Positions 50,696-58,466 of a stretch of 64,000 nt of DNA are shown in pieces. The position numbers were made by a program, and so were the translations under genes. How positions within the stretch are numbered: position 1 is the stretch's first letter; each line of letters begins with the position of its first letter. This DNA comes from Spirochaetota bacterium (GTDB lineage Bacteria; Spirochaetota; Spirochaetia; Treponematales; Treponemataceae): positions 136,029 through 200,028 of the forward strand of contig JAEXRH010000002.1 in the NCBI GenBank assembly GCA_023438065.1. The letters are read 5' to 3'. The notes beneath the pieces are model-generated. The model searched no databases. It saw only the letters and a program-made list of their open reading frames with translations, and had not been told where the DNA came from.

Positions 50696-50720
50696 AAGGC
50701 AATCGCTACGCGATTGCCTT
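50696..50720. repeat. 11-bp inverted repeat at the end of the MATE gene
   Basis: AAGGCAATCGC-TAC-GCGATTGCCTT is perfect and overlaps the last codons (KAIA stop) of the MATE gene. There is no T run. It resembles the neighbouring repeat units (KAID stop in the same frame sense). Confidence 0.75.
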
Positions 50721-52082
50721 TTGCATCCACCGTTTTGATCGCCAGCGGAAGAGCATCACGATGCCGCGGAGGGTTTCGTCGGTGCCGATCGCGATCCAGA
50801 TGCCGATGAGGCCGAGGCCGACCTTGAAGCAGAGGAACCAGCCGCCGAGCACCATGAAAAACCACATGTTGAAGATCCCGTAGAGGACGGGGAATTTCAC
50901 GTCGCCGGCGCCCTTGAGGCCGGGGATCACGACGAGGTTGAGCGAGCGGCCGGTCTCGATGTAGATCGAGAAGAGGAGGAGCGAGGAGGTGAGGGCGGCG
51001 ATCTCGACCTCGCGGGTAAAGACCGAGATGAGCGGGCCCTTGACGAGGTTGATGAAGACGATCATCGCCACCGATATCGCGGTCCCGATGGCCTGGTAGC
51101 GGTAGAGCCGGCGGTACGCCTTTTCGGGCTCCTTCGCGCCGACGAAGTAGCCGGTCTTGATCTGCACCGCGTTCCCGATCGCGAGGGCGACGATGAAGAC
51201 GAAGCGCGCGATCGTTTGGGTATAGACCATCGCCGACATCGCGAGGGTGCCGAGGGTCGAGACCATCGCCATGATGACGATTTGGGCGACGTTGTAGGAC
51301 ATGTTCTCGCCCGCGGTCGGGATGCCGATCGAGAGGATCGTCCGGTAGATGCCGCGGGGCACCTTCCGCCAGCCCTTGAGGGGGAACTGGACGTCCGGGT
51401 GGAGCTTGATCCGCCAGGCCATGAGGAAGCACGCCGCGAGCTGGGCGACGGTCGAGGAGATCGACACGCCGAGGACGCCCGTCACCGGGAGGCCGAACCA
51501 GCCGTAGAGCGCGAAGGAGTTTCCGATCACGTTGATCACGTTCGTCGCGATCGCGATGTACATCGCGTCCTTCGTGTAGCCGTAGGCGCGGAGGATCGTG
51601 CCCTGGAGCATGTTGAAGGCGATGAAGATCGAGCCGACGCCGCCGTAAATCACGAAGAACTGGAGCGCGTACTTGCGGACGTCGGGATCGAGGGTATAGA
51701 CCGAAAGGAGCGGCTTGGCGCCGAGGACGACGCCGACGAGAATCGCGAACGCGACGACGACCGCCATCACCGCGCTTCCCTGCGCGACGTGCTTGACGTC
51801 GCCCATGCGTTTCGCGCCGAGGTACTGGGCGAGCACGATGCTCGTGCCGATGCAGATCACGTTGAAGAGGATCTGGACGAAGAAGATGTACTGCCCCATC
51901 ATCCCGACGCCGGCCACCGCTTCCTGCGAGTACGAGCTCAGCATCACCGTGTCGACCGACGAGATGAGGACGCGCAGGAGCTGCTCGAGCGCGATGGGGA
52001 GCGTGAGCGCGATCATCGGGAGGGCCGCGCGGTCGCCGATCGTCTTGATTTTCTTGGGCTGTTCATTTGTTGCGGTTGTCAT
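50706..52082 (-). CDS. MATE-family efflux transporter
   Basis: The 458-residue protein has about 12 hydrophobic segments in two similar halves, starting with LPMIALTLPIALEQLLRVLISSVDTVMLSSYSQEAVAGVG, the MATE N-terminal pattern. It exports organic cations or drugs using a Na+ or H+ gradient; the substrate is unknown. ATG 52082 is the first start with family-like sequence; no ribosome site is visible. Its 3' end runs into the hairpin array. Confidence 0.9.
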   Translation of the reverse strand: MTTATNEQPKKIKTIGDRAALPMIALTLPIALEQLLRVLISSVDTVMLSSYSQEAVAGVGMMGQYIFFVQILFNVICIGTSIVLAQYLGAKRMGDVKHVAQGSAVMAVVVAFAILVGVVLGAKPLLSVYTLDPDVRKYALQFFVIYGGVGSIFIAFNMLQGTILRAYGYTKDAMYIAIATNVINVIGNSFALYGWFGLPVTGVLGVSISSTVAQLAACFLMAWRIKLHPDVQFPLKGWRKVPRGIYRTILSIGIPTAGENMSYNVAQIVIMAMVSTLGTLAMSAMVYTQTIARFVFIVALAIGNAVQIKTGYFVGAKEPEKAYRRLYRYQAIGTAISVAMIVFINLVKGPLISVFTREVEIAALTSSLLLFSIYIETGRSLNLVVIPGLKGAGDVKFPVLYGIFNMWFFMVLGGWFLCFKVGLGLIGIWIAIGTDETLRGIVMLFRWRSKRWMQKAIA

Positions 52083-52115
52083 AATATTACGGGTGAGTGT
52101 AGCGATATTCGTCAC

Positions 52116-52144
52116 TTGCGTCCATAGAGGGTATTTACTATACT
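52116..52144 (+). promoter_or_regulatory. hslO promoter, leaderless type
   Basis: TTGCGT (52116-52121), 17 bp, TATACT (52139-52144), then 8 nt to ATG 52153. Confidence 0.7.
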
Positions 52145-52152
52145 CCGAAACC

Positions 52153-53076
52153 ATGATTACCGTTCCGATTACCGATCCCGCGCTCGAGGAGCGCTTTGCG
52201 TCCATGCATCCCGACGGGATGTCGATATTCCTCCTCGGGAAGGGCGAGCTCCGCGGCGCCTTTTTCCACGGCACCCGCTTCGTCAACCGCCTCCGGGCCC
52301 AGCACGCGCTCGGTCTTCTCGAGACGCTCGTGCTCGGTCAGGCCGCGCTTTCGGGCGCACTGCTCATCCCGACGATGAAGGGCCACGACCGCGCGGTCTT
52401 CCGCTACGACACGAACGGCCCCGCCGCGGGCTTTTCGATAGAGGCGAACAGCGAAGGCTACGTCCGGGGCTTTTTGCTGCAAGACCCGATCCCGGTCGAA
52501 AAGGCGCCCGAGAACTGGGACCTCGCGCCCTATTTCGGCGACGGTACCGTCACCGTGATCCGCTTCCCCGAGGGAGCGCGCGAGCCCATGACCGGTTCCG
52601 TTCCCATCAGGCACCGGAACATCGCGCGCGACCTCGCCGAGTACTTTCTCGTTTCCGAGCAGACCCGGACCGCGTTCAACACCAGTATCCAGTTCGACCG
52701 CGAAGGCAGGGTCGTCGGGGCGGGCGCGCTTTATCTCCAGACGATGCCCGGGGCGGATCCCGAACTCGTCGCGTCCGCCGAGCGCGCCTTCGCGGCCATG
52801 CCCTCGATCGGGCAATGGTTCGCCGAGGGGGGCGACCGCGAGGACGTCATATACGGGCTTTTCCGCGGCATGGACCCCGCGATCGCCCTCGAGCGCGAGA
52901 TCCGGTTCGATTGTCCCTGCTCGCGCGAGAATTTCGCGCGTCGCCTTTCGGGCCTCGACCGGAAGGAACTCTCCGACATGGCGGAAAACGGTCCTGACCC
53001 GATCGAGATCGTCTGCCATAATTGCGGGAGCGCGTATCATTATCCGTTGGACGAAATCCGGGGTATGCTCGGCTAG
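52153..53076 (+). CDS. hslO: Redox-regulated chaperone Hsp33
   Basis: The 307-residue protein has the Hsp33 core (LLGKGELRGAFFHGTRFVN, LGQAALSGALL, GDGTVTVIR, SVPIRHRNIARDLAEYF) and the C-terminal redox zinc switch FDCPCSRENF plus VCHNCGSAYHY (CxC and CxxC). Oxidation would release zinc and activate the holdase. Slightly longer than E. coli Hsp33 (292). The start ATG 52153 lacks a ribosome site but has a promoter with TATACT 8 nt upstream. Its stop overlaps the convergent TfoX-like gene by 4 bp. Confidence 0.94.
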   Translation: MITVPITDPALEERFASMHPDGMSIFLLGKGELRGAFFHGTRFVNRLRAQHALGLLETLVLGQAALSGALLIPTMKGHDRAVFRYDTNGPAAGFSIEANSEGYVRGFLLQDPIPVEKAPENWDLAPYFGDGTVTVIRFPEGAREPMTGSVPIRHRNIARDLAEYFLVSEQTRTAFNTSIQFDREGRVVGAGALYLQTMPGADPELVASAERAFAAMPSIGQWFAEGGDREDVIYGLFRGMDPAIALEREIRFDCPCSRENFARRLSGLDRKELSDMAENGPDPIEIVCHNCGSAYHYPLDEIRGMLG

Positions 53077-53486
53077 TTTTCGATGTCGGGGGAATCCTCG
53101 GGGCTCTCGTCGTTGATGAGGTACCTTTTCCCCGTCCGGTCGCGCGCGCCCGCCCCGGCTTTCTTGCGCGCCTTTTTCGGCTTCGGCGGGGGGAGCGCAT
53201 CCGCCGTCGCCCGCACGAGACCCGAGAACCACTCGCGGTCGTCGAGCCGATCCTCCACGACGAACCAGTTTTTCGCGCCCGGAAAGGGCGGCCCTTCCTC
53301 GGGTTCGCCGATATACGCGCGGCCCGCCCCGGTCGGCTTCACGTAGACGAGATCCTCGACGATGAGCGAGAAAGGCTTCCCCCCGCAATAGAGACAATAG
53401 GCGCCGAACATCCGTCTCGAGGAGATATCCCCCGCCCCGGCGGCCTGTTCGGCGACGTATTCCATGAACGATTCCGTCGATGCCAT
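53073..53486 (-). CDS. TfoX/Sxy N-terminal domain protein
   Basis: The 137-residue protein matches the TfoX N-terminal domain: SRRMFGAYCLYCGGKPFSLIVEDLVYVKP and a C-terminal helix. TfoX controls competence in gamma-proteobacteria; stand-alone N-domain proteins like this are common and uncharacterised. A Pro/Lys-rich tail (PPPKPKKARKKAGAGAR) follows. A TATACT box lies 7 nt before ATG 53486. Confidence 0.85.
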   Translation of the reverse strand: MASTESFMEYVAEQAAGAGDISSRRMFGAYCLYCGGKPFSLIVEDLVYVKPTGAGRAYIGEPEEGPPFPGAKNWFVVEDRLDDREWFSGLVRATADALPPPKPKKARKKAGAGARDRTGKRYLINDESPEDSPDIEN

Positions 53487-53493
53487 GGAAATG

Positions 53494-53499
53494 AGTATA
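53494..53499 (-). promoter_or_regulatory. TfoX-like gene -10 box, leaderless type
   Basis: TATACT on the minus strand ends 7 nt before ATG 53486. No clear -35. Confidence 0.5.
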
Positions 53500-53605
53500 C
53501 CACCATTCGCGCGATGCTTCCGTTCGACTCAATAGGAGGGGTCTATCCGCCTCGGGCGCGTATGTCCGTCGCGCGCGAAAGGGTATCATACGCAGGCGCG
53601 GACGT

Positions 53606-53641
53606 AAAAAAAACGGCCGCGAGAAATGCTCTCGAGGCCGT
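53606..53641 (-). terminator. Rho-independent terminator of periplasmic protein gene
   Basis: Minus strand: stem ACGGCC.CGAGA/TCTCG.GGCCGT (small mismatch), then eight T. Confidence 0.85.
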
Positions 53642-53676
53642 CTCGTCACGGGTCACGTCGACCCCGATCGGTACAC

Positions 53677-54393
53677 CTACTCGATTACCGGCTTGCCGTC
53701 GGTCCCGAAGGAAAGAAGCTCGGTAACGGATTTTCCGTCCTCGGTCTGGTACTTGACGAGACCGTTGACGGGGACCGAGCCGTGATACCAGTTCTCGCTC
53801 GTGATCTTCATGCCCATCACCTTGACGGTCGCCTTGTTGTAGGTGCAGCCGGCGAAGATTCCCGCCGGCACGGTAACGATACCGCCGTCGACGAAGTCCG
53901 TGATGTTGACGATGAGGTTCTCGTAGGACGATTTCGCGATCATGTTGAAAAGCGCCATCTGCTCGCCCTCGATGGTCTGGATGTTCCCGTTCTCGTCGCG
54001 CATCTTCATCCAGCCGATCTCGATCATCTTGGGGTCTCCCGCGGCGATCGCCTTTTCGTAGTTTTTCAGGAGCATCTGCGCCGCGGTTTCCTTCCCCTTG
54101 CGATCGGTATTCGTCGTTTCGATGACCCATCCGTCGGCTTCCTTTCGGACGATGAGCGTCCGGGAGACCGATTCCTTCTTGCCCTTGGTCGTGGTTCCGG
54201 TGATGACGTACTGCCCGGGAACCCATTTTTGCGCTTTCGAGAACTTTCCCGCGGCGGCGAAGGATTTCCCGCCTTCGGGCCAGTACTTGGAAATGGCGGA
54301 TTTGTCCTCGGCGGCGAGGCTACCGGCCGAGAAAACCAGGAAAATCAATGCCGCGAAGGCGGCCGTGAGCGCGGATTTGCGGTTAACTTTCAT
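53677..54393 (-). CDS. Periplasmic protein of unknown function
   Basis: The 238-residue protein has a signal peptide (MKVNRKSALTAAFAALIFLV, cleavage near SLAAED). The mature part is beta-rich (YVITGTTTKGKKESVSRTLIVRKEADGW, GIVTVPAGIFAGCTYNKATVKVMG) with a single Cys. No family recognised. AAGGAG precedes ATG 54393; a terminator follows, so it is monocistronic. Confidence 0.75.
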   Translation of the reverse strand: MKVNRKSALTAAFAALIFLVFSAGSLAAEDKSAISKYWPEGGKSFAAAGKFSKAQKWVPGQYVITGTTTKGKKESVSRTLIVRKEADGWVIETTNTDRKGKETAAQMLLKNYEKAIAAGDPKMIEIGWMKMRDENGNIQTIEGEQMALFNMIAKSSYENLIVNITDFVDGGIVTVPAGIFAGCTYNKATVKVMGMKITSENWYHGSVPVNGLVKYQTEDGKSVTELLSFGTDGKPVIE

Positions 54394-54523
54394 GTATTAC
54401 TCCTTGCATAGGGGAAAAGATCCTTCCCTGTCCTTGAAGGATAGCACATCGCGCGGAGTTTACAATGTATTGGGGCGGATACGACGATTTCGCCGCCTCG
54501 GACCTGCCCTCCGGGGCGATGCT

Positions 54524-55102
54524 TCAGGAAAAGCGCTGCGGAGGCGTGACGACCCACAGGGCCCGGAATGTTTCCTTTCCCGGGTTCACGAGGGTGTGCG
54601 GGGCGGTCGCCGAGAAGGAGATGCTGTCCCCCTTCGCGAGGGCGTATACCTTCGTTTCATAATGGAGCTCGGCCGCCCCTTCGGTGACGATGCCGAACTC
54701 GCGGCCGAGGTGGCCGTAGGAGCCGCGTTTCGTCTCGCCCCCGGGCGGGATGGTGATGTAGTAGGACTCGATCGCGTGGGCGCCGTCGTCCTCGACCGGA
54801 CGGACGATCTCCTCGTATACGATACCGCTCTCGTCGACCTTCCGGCGTTCGTCCGCGCGGATGAGCCTTACGGGGCGCTCGCGGCGGTATTCCTCGAAGA
54901 GGTACTCGAGGTCGATCTCGAGCGCGTCGGCGAGCGAGAGAAGGGTGTCGATCGCGGGCGAGACGCGGTTCCGCTCGATCTGGGAGACGAGGCTCTCGCT
55001 CACGCCGGCCGCCTGCGCGACGACCTTGAGGGTATAGCCCTTTTTCTCGCGAACCGCGCGAAGTTTCTCGCCGAAGCGGAATGGGGTCTTGTTAGTCGGC
55101 AT
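54524..55102 (-). CDS. XRE-family regulator with cupin domain
   Basis: The 192-residue protein has an N-terminal HTH (FGEKLRAVREKKGYTLKVVAQAAGVSESLVSQIERNRVSP) and a C-terminal cupin (ITIPPGGETKRGSYGHLGREFGIVTEGAAELHYETKVYALAKGDSISFSA). Such regulators sense small ligands, often polyamines or amino acids. The start lies inside the previous gene (11-bp overlap), so it is downstream of and coupled to the 351-residue unknown gene. Confidence 0.88.
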   Translation of the reverse strand: MPTNKTPFRFGEKLRAVREKKGYTLKVVAQAAGVSESLVSQIERNRVSPAIDTLLSLADALEIDLEYLFEEYRRERPVRLIRADERRKVDESGIVYEEIVRPVEDDGAHAIESYYITIPPGGETKRGSYGHLGREFGIVTEGAAELHYETKVYALAKGDSISFSATAPHTLVNPGKETFRALWVVTPPQRFS

Positions 55103-56144
55103 TTTTCCGTCGCTCCCTTGCCTGTTCGAAGATGAACTGCATGTAATGGTCCTCGAGGGTCTTTTTTGGCCCCGATGACGCGAGCCGCTTGCGCGAGTCG
55201 GCGTTGTTTCGGCGCTGGGTGTAGGCCCTGAAGAATATTCTCGGGTCCTCGTTCGACAGCTGCGCCTTGTGGCCCACGATGCCGGGAACCTCGTCGCGCC
55301 CGATGGCGTTGAGCCCGCGGTTCTTGAGCTCCTTCCTGATGAGGGTGATATCCTCGTGCGACAGCCCGAAAAGGAATTCCTCCATCGCGGCGGCGACGTC
55401 GGGGTCGCCGATGCGGGTCGAGATGAATTTCTGCCAGGTATTGTCGAGGGCGATCGAGAGAAGGAGCAGCTCGCTCGTCCCGATCATCGTGCCGAAGTTG
55501 GGCGCGATCTGGTCGCGGACGGTCCATACCGCGTCGAGAACCGGCGCGACGTTCGTGACGTTCTGGTCGAGGCGATGCTCCCAAAGCTCGGCGAGCGCCT
55601 GCGCGACGTCCCGCCTGACCTCGGGGTGGAGGTTCGGGTCGTCGAGGAGGGACATGTACACGTCCTCGGCCATGAGGGTGAACATGATGTTGAGCGTCGC
55701 CTGCCGGAGTTCCTGTATTTCGGCGTCGGAGAAGAAGGAATTGATGGCGACCTTGGTAATCGCGACGAAGGCGTGGAATTTCGCGACGAGGAAGCCCTGG
55801 CCGAGGATGGCTTTGGTCGGCAGGGTCAGGAGGCGCTCGCCGTCGCCGAAGGTACAGAGGGTGTCGATGAGGGTTTCCGAGGAGCGGTCCTGGCCGGCGA
55901 GGAAGCCGCGCTCGTGCATCGAGGGATACCGGGAGATGGATACCGCGAGCCGCTCGAGATCCATGATGCGCGTCGCGACGCCGACCATCGTTTCCGGGGA
56001 ATAGACGCGAAGGTTCTCGAAAACCCGGTTCACGAGGGTTCTCTCGTTCGCGTTGAGGACGACAATGTCGGTCGATACCTGATCGGGCGCCTGGATGTGG
56101 TCGAGGGTGCTGTGCGTTTCGTTCAGGAATTGATCAATATCCAT
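55092..56144 (-). CDS. Conserved hypothetical protein, 350 residues
   Basis: The protein is all-alpha by appearance, acidic, without signal peptide or membrane segment. It contains MDIDQFLNETHSTLDHIQAPD, FENLRVYSPETMVGVATRIMDLERLAV and a basic C-terminal tail (QARERRKNAD). No family recognised; it looks like a spirochaete-type conserved protein, which I cannot verify. ATG 56144 is chosen because a TATACT box lies 8 nt upstream; a longer frame from 56207 passes through that box. Confidence 0.72.
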   Translation of the reverse strand: MDIDQFLNETHSTLDHIQAPDQVSTDIVVLNANERTLVNRVFENLRVYSPETMVGVATRIMDLERLAVSISRYPSMHERGFLAGQDRSSETLIDTLCTFGDGERLLTLPTKAILGQGFLVAKFHAFVAITKVAINSFFSDAEIQELRQATLNIMFTLMAEDVYMSLLDDPNLHPEVRRDVAQALAELWEHRLDQNVTNVAPVLDAVWTVRDQIAPNFGTMIGTSELLLLSIALDNTWQKFISTRIGDPDVAAAMEEFLFGLSHEDITLIRKELKNRGLNAIGRDEVPGIVGHKAQLSNEDPRIFFRAYTQRRNNADSRKRLASSGPKKTLEDHYMQFIFEQARERRKNAD

Positions 56145-56152
56145 ACGACTGA

Positions 56153-56158
56153 AGTATA
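56153..56158 (-). promoter_or_regulatory. -10 box of hypothetical gene, leaderless type
   Basis: TATACT on the minus strand ends 8 nt before ATG 56144. No clear -35. Confidence 0.5.
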
Positions 56159-56307
56159 ACTGAAAAAACCGCTGTCTGACTAGCGAAAACCGTTCCGGGC
56201 CGTTCAACCGGCTCGCTCCCGAACCGCGCGACGGCCTTAGCCTGCGGGATAACGGCAGTCCCGTCGTCCCTTCGGGGCCGCGTCGGCGGGAGCGTCCGGG
56301 CGCCGTC

Positions 56308-57267
56308 CTATTTCGCGCGCACGAGGTGGATCGCGAAGCCGCCGACCTCGCGGTCGAGATAGGCGACCGTGACGCGTCCTTTTTCGATCTTGACCGTCTC
56401 GGGAACGGCCCGGTAGCCGAGTTTCTCGAGGTACTTGAGCGATCGTTCGACGTTCCAGCAGCGGAACGCTATGTGGCCCATGGTTCCCCTGAAGGGGCTT
56501 TTCATTACCTCGATGACCGTATCGTTGAAGATCGAGGAGGTTCCTTCCTTCGGCGCGAGACCGAGACCCGCGAAAAAGGCCGAGGTTTCGCTCGCGCCGC
56601 TTCCGGAGTCGCTATTGATCCCGAGGTGGGCGAAGGCGAAACCCTGGACGGCGAGCGAAGCCTCGCGCGCGAGGGACGTGACCGCGTCCCAGTTCCCGCT
56701 TTCGACGAGTTCGGGACGAACCATCCAGGTTCCGCCGATCGCGTGCACGTTCGGCCTTTTCGCGTACTCGGCGAGATTGGCGAGGTCGATCCCGCCCGTC
56801 GGTATGAAGGAAACCTTGGGGAATGGGCCCGAGAGCGCGTCGAGCATCGCGGCTCCCCCTGATGCCTCCGCGGGAAAGAACTTGAGGATCTCGAGCCCGC
56901 GCTCTAAGGCCTGCTCGACGAGCGAGGGGTTGTTGAGTCCGGGGATGACGGGTACGCCGCGCGAGAGGCACCAGTCGACGACGGGTGGATTGAAACCCGG
57001 GGCGACGATGAACCGCGCGCCGGAATCGACGGCCCGTTCGGCGAGCTCGCGGTTGATGACCGTTCCCGCGCCGACGGGAAAGTCGGGATACGCCTTCGCG
57101 ACGCGCGCTATCGCCTCGGCGGCGGCGTCGGAGCGAAAGGTGAACTCCGCGCAGGGAAGGCCGCCCGCGACGAGCGCCTCGACGAGCGGGATCGCGTTTT
57201 CCGCCTTCTCGATCTTGATCACCGGCACGATGCCGATCTCACCGATTTTTCCGACCACTGCGTTCAT
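56308..57267 (-). CDS. eda: KDPG/KHG aldolase fused to a VOC-like domain
   Basis: The first 205 residues of 319 are a class I aldolase with Glu41 and Arg45 (AEFTFRS), Thr69 (GAGTV), Schiff-base Lys129 (ILKFFPAEASGG) and TGGIDLANL. The last 110 residues look like a VOC/glyoxalase-type domain (FAFAHLGIN, GTMGHIAFRCWNVERSLKYLEKLGY, GGFAIHLVRAK). It would split 2-keto-3-deoxy-6-phosphogluconate to pyruvate and glyceraldehyde-3-phosphate. It is divergent from the KDG kinase gene. The role of the added domain is unknown. Confidence 0.9.
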   Translation of the reverse strand: MNAVVGKIGEIGIVPVIKIEKAENAIPLVEALVAGGLPCAEFTFRSDAAAEAIARVAKAYPDFPVGAGTVINRELAERAVDSGARFIVAPGFNPPVVDWCLSRGVPVIPGLNNPSLVEQALERGLEILKFFPAEASGGAAMLDALSGPFPKVSFIPTGGIDLANLAEYAKRPNVHAIGGTWMVRPELVESGNWDAVTSLAREASLAVQGFAFAHLGINSDSGSGASETSAFFAGLGLAPKEGTSSIFNDTVIEVMKSPFRGTMGHIAFRCWNVERSLKYLEKLGYRAVPETVKIEKGRVTVAYLDREVGGFAIHLVRAK

Positions 57268-57342
57268 GAGCGTTCCTCCGCCCTTCCAGTATCGGCACGA
57301 TTTCGCCCGGGATGAAGCCGCACACCCGCTCGTTTTTTAAGT

Positions 57343-57371
57343 TTGACGAGGCGGACCCGATGGGGTAGACT
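57343..57371 (+). promoter_or_regulatory. kdgK promoter
   Basis: TTGACG (57343-57348), 17 bp, TAGACT (57366-57371); kdgK starts 34 nt further on with GGGAGGG. Confidence 0.78.
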
Positions 57372-57405
57372 TGACCGGACTTATCCGAATTGCGGGAGGG
57401 ATGAA

Positions 57406-58440
57406 ATGGGAAAGACTGTGACCTTCGGCGAAATCATGCTTCGCCTCAAAGCGCCGGGTTTCGAGCGGCTCCTCCAGCGACCTGAGCTCGAGGCGACCTT
57501 CGGCGGCGGCGAGGCGAACGTCGCGGTATCCCTTTCGCTCCTCGGCCGGCGCGTTTCCTACGTCACCGCGCTGCCCGACAATCCCGTCGCGGACGCCGCG
57601 CTCCGCGAACTCGCCCGCTACGGCGTCGACGTCTCGTCCGTCGCGCGGAAAAAGGGCCGGCTCGGCGTCTATTACCTCGAGTCCGGGGCCGATCAGCGCG
57701 CCTCGGCCGTCACCTACGATCGGGAGGGGAGCGCGATCTCACTCGCGAAGCCGGGAGACTTCGACTGGCCGGCCCTCCTCGCGGGCGCCGACTGGTTGCA
57801 CGTCACCGGGATAACCCCCGCCCTGAGCCAGGGCTGCGCGGACCTCGCGCTCGAGGCCGTCAGGGCCGCGCGGAAAGCGGGCGTTCGGGTATCGATCGAT
57901 CTCAATTACCGGAAGAAACTCTGGAATTACGGGAAAAAGCCGAGCGAGGTCATGTGCCCGATCGCGGCCGAGGCCGACCTCATCGTCGCGAACGAGGAAG
58001 ACATCCAGAAATGTCTCGGCATCGGCGCCCTCTCGGTCGACGGTTCCTCGGGACCGCTCGCCGCCGACGCGTACGCGCGTCTGCTCGAAGAGGTCCGTTC
58101 CCGCTTTCCCTCGGTTTCGCGCGTCGCGGTGACCCTCCGGGAATCCCGTTCCGCCGACCGAAACGGATGGTCGGCCCTGCTCCTCGGGGAGCGCGGGCTT
58201 TTGACGTCGAGAAAATACGAGATCGACGACATCGTGGACCGCGTCGGGGGCGGCGACGCCTTCAGCGCCGCGCTCATCTTCGCGCTCGACGAGTTTCCCG
58301 GCGAGGACGCGAAGGCGCTCGAGTTCGCGGTCGCGGCCTCGTGCCTCAAGCACTCGATTCCCGGCGACTTCAACCTCGTCACGCGGGGCGAGGTCGAGGC
58401 CCTCATGGCGGGCGACGCCTCGGGCCGCGTCAGGCGCTGA
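57406..58440 (+). CDS. kdgK: PfkB-family sugar kinase, probably 2-keto-3-deoxygluconate kinase
   Basis: The 344-residue protein has the ribokinase-family pattern: TFGEIMLRLKAPG, FGGGEANVAVSLSLLGRRV, VSIDLNYRKKLW, and the C-terminal DRVGGGDAFSAALIFAL with the catalytic Asp. Divergence from a KDPG aldolase gene supports phosphorylation of 2-keto-3-deoxygluconate, the preceding step in uronate breakdown. A strong ribosome site GGGAGGG precedes ATG 57406. Confidence 0.88.
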   Translation: MGKTVTFGEIMLRLKAPGFERLLQRPELEATFGGGEANVAVSLSLLGRRVSYVTALPDNPVADAALRELARYGVDVSSVARKKGRLGVYYLESGADQRASAVTYDREGSAISLAKPGDFDWPALLAGADWLHVTGITPALSQGCADLALEAVRAARKAGVRVSIDLNYRKKLWNYGKKPSEVMCPIAAEADLIVANEEDIQKCLGIGALSVDGSSGPLAADAYARLLEEVRSRFPSVSRVAVTLRESRSADRNGWSALLLGERGLLTSRKYEIDDIVDRVGGGDAFSAALIFALDEFPGEDAKALEFAVAASCLKHSIPGDFNLVTRGEVEALMAGDASGRVRR

Positions 58441-58466
58441 TCCCGGCTTCCCGACGTTCACGCCAT

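Noticed and set aside
50420..50809. Protein with Ser/Arg/Phe repeats read through the 32-bp array
   Set aside because: 32 is not a multiple of 3, so the frame stays open only because 96 bp is; no ribosome site, and it runs antisense into the MATE gene.
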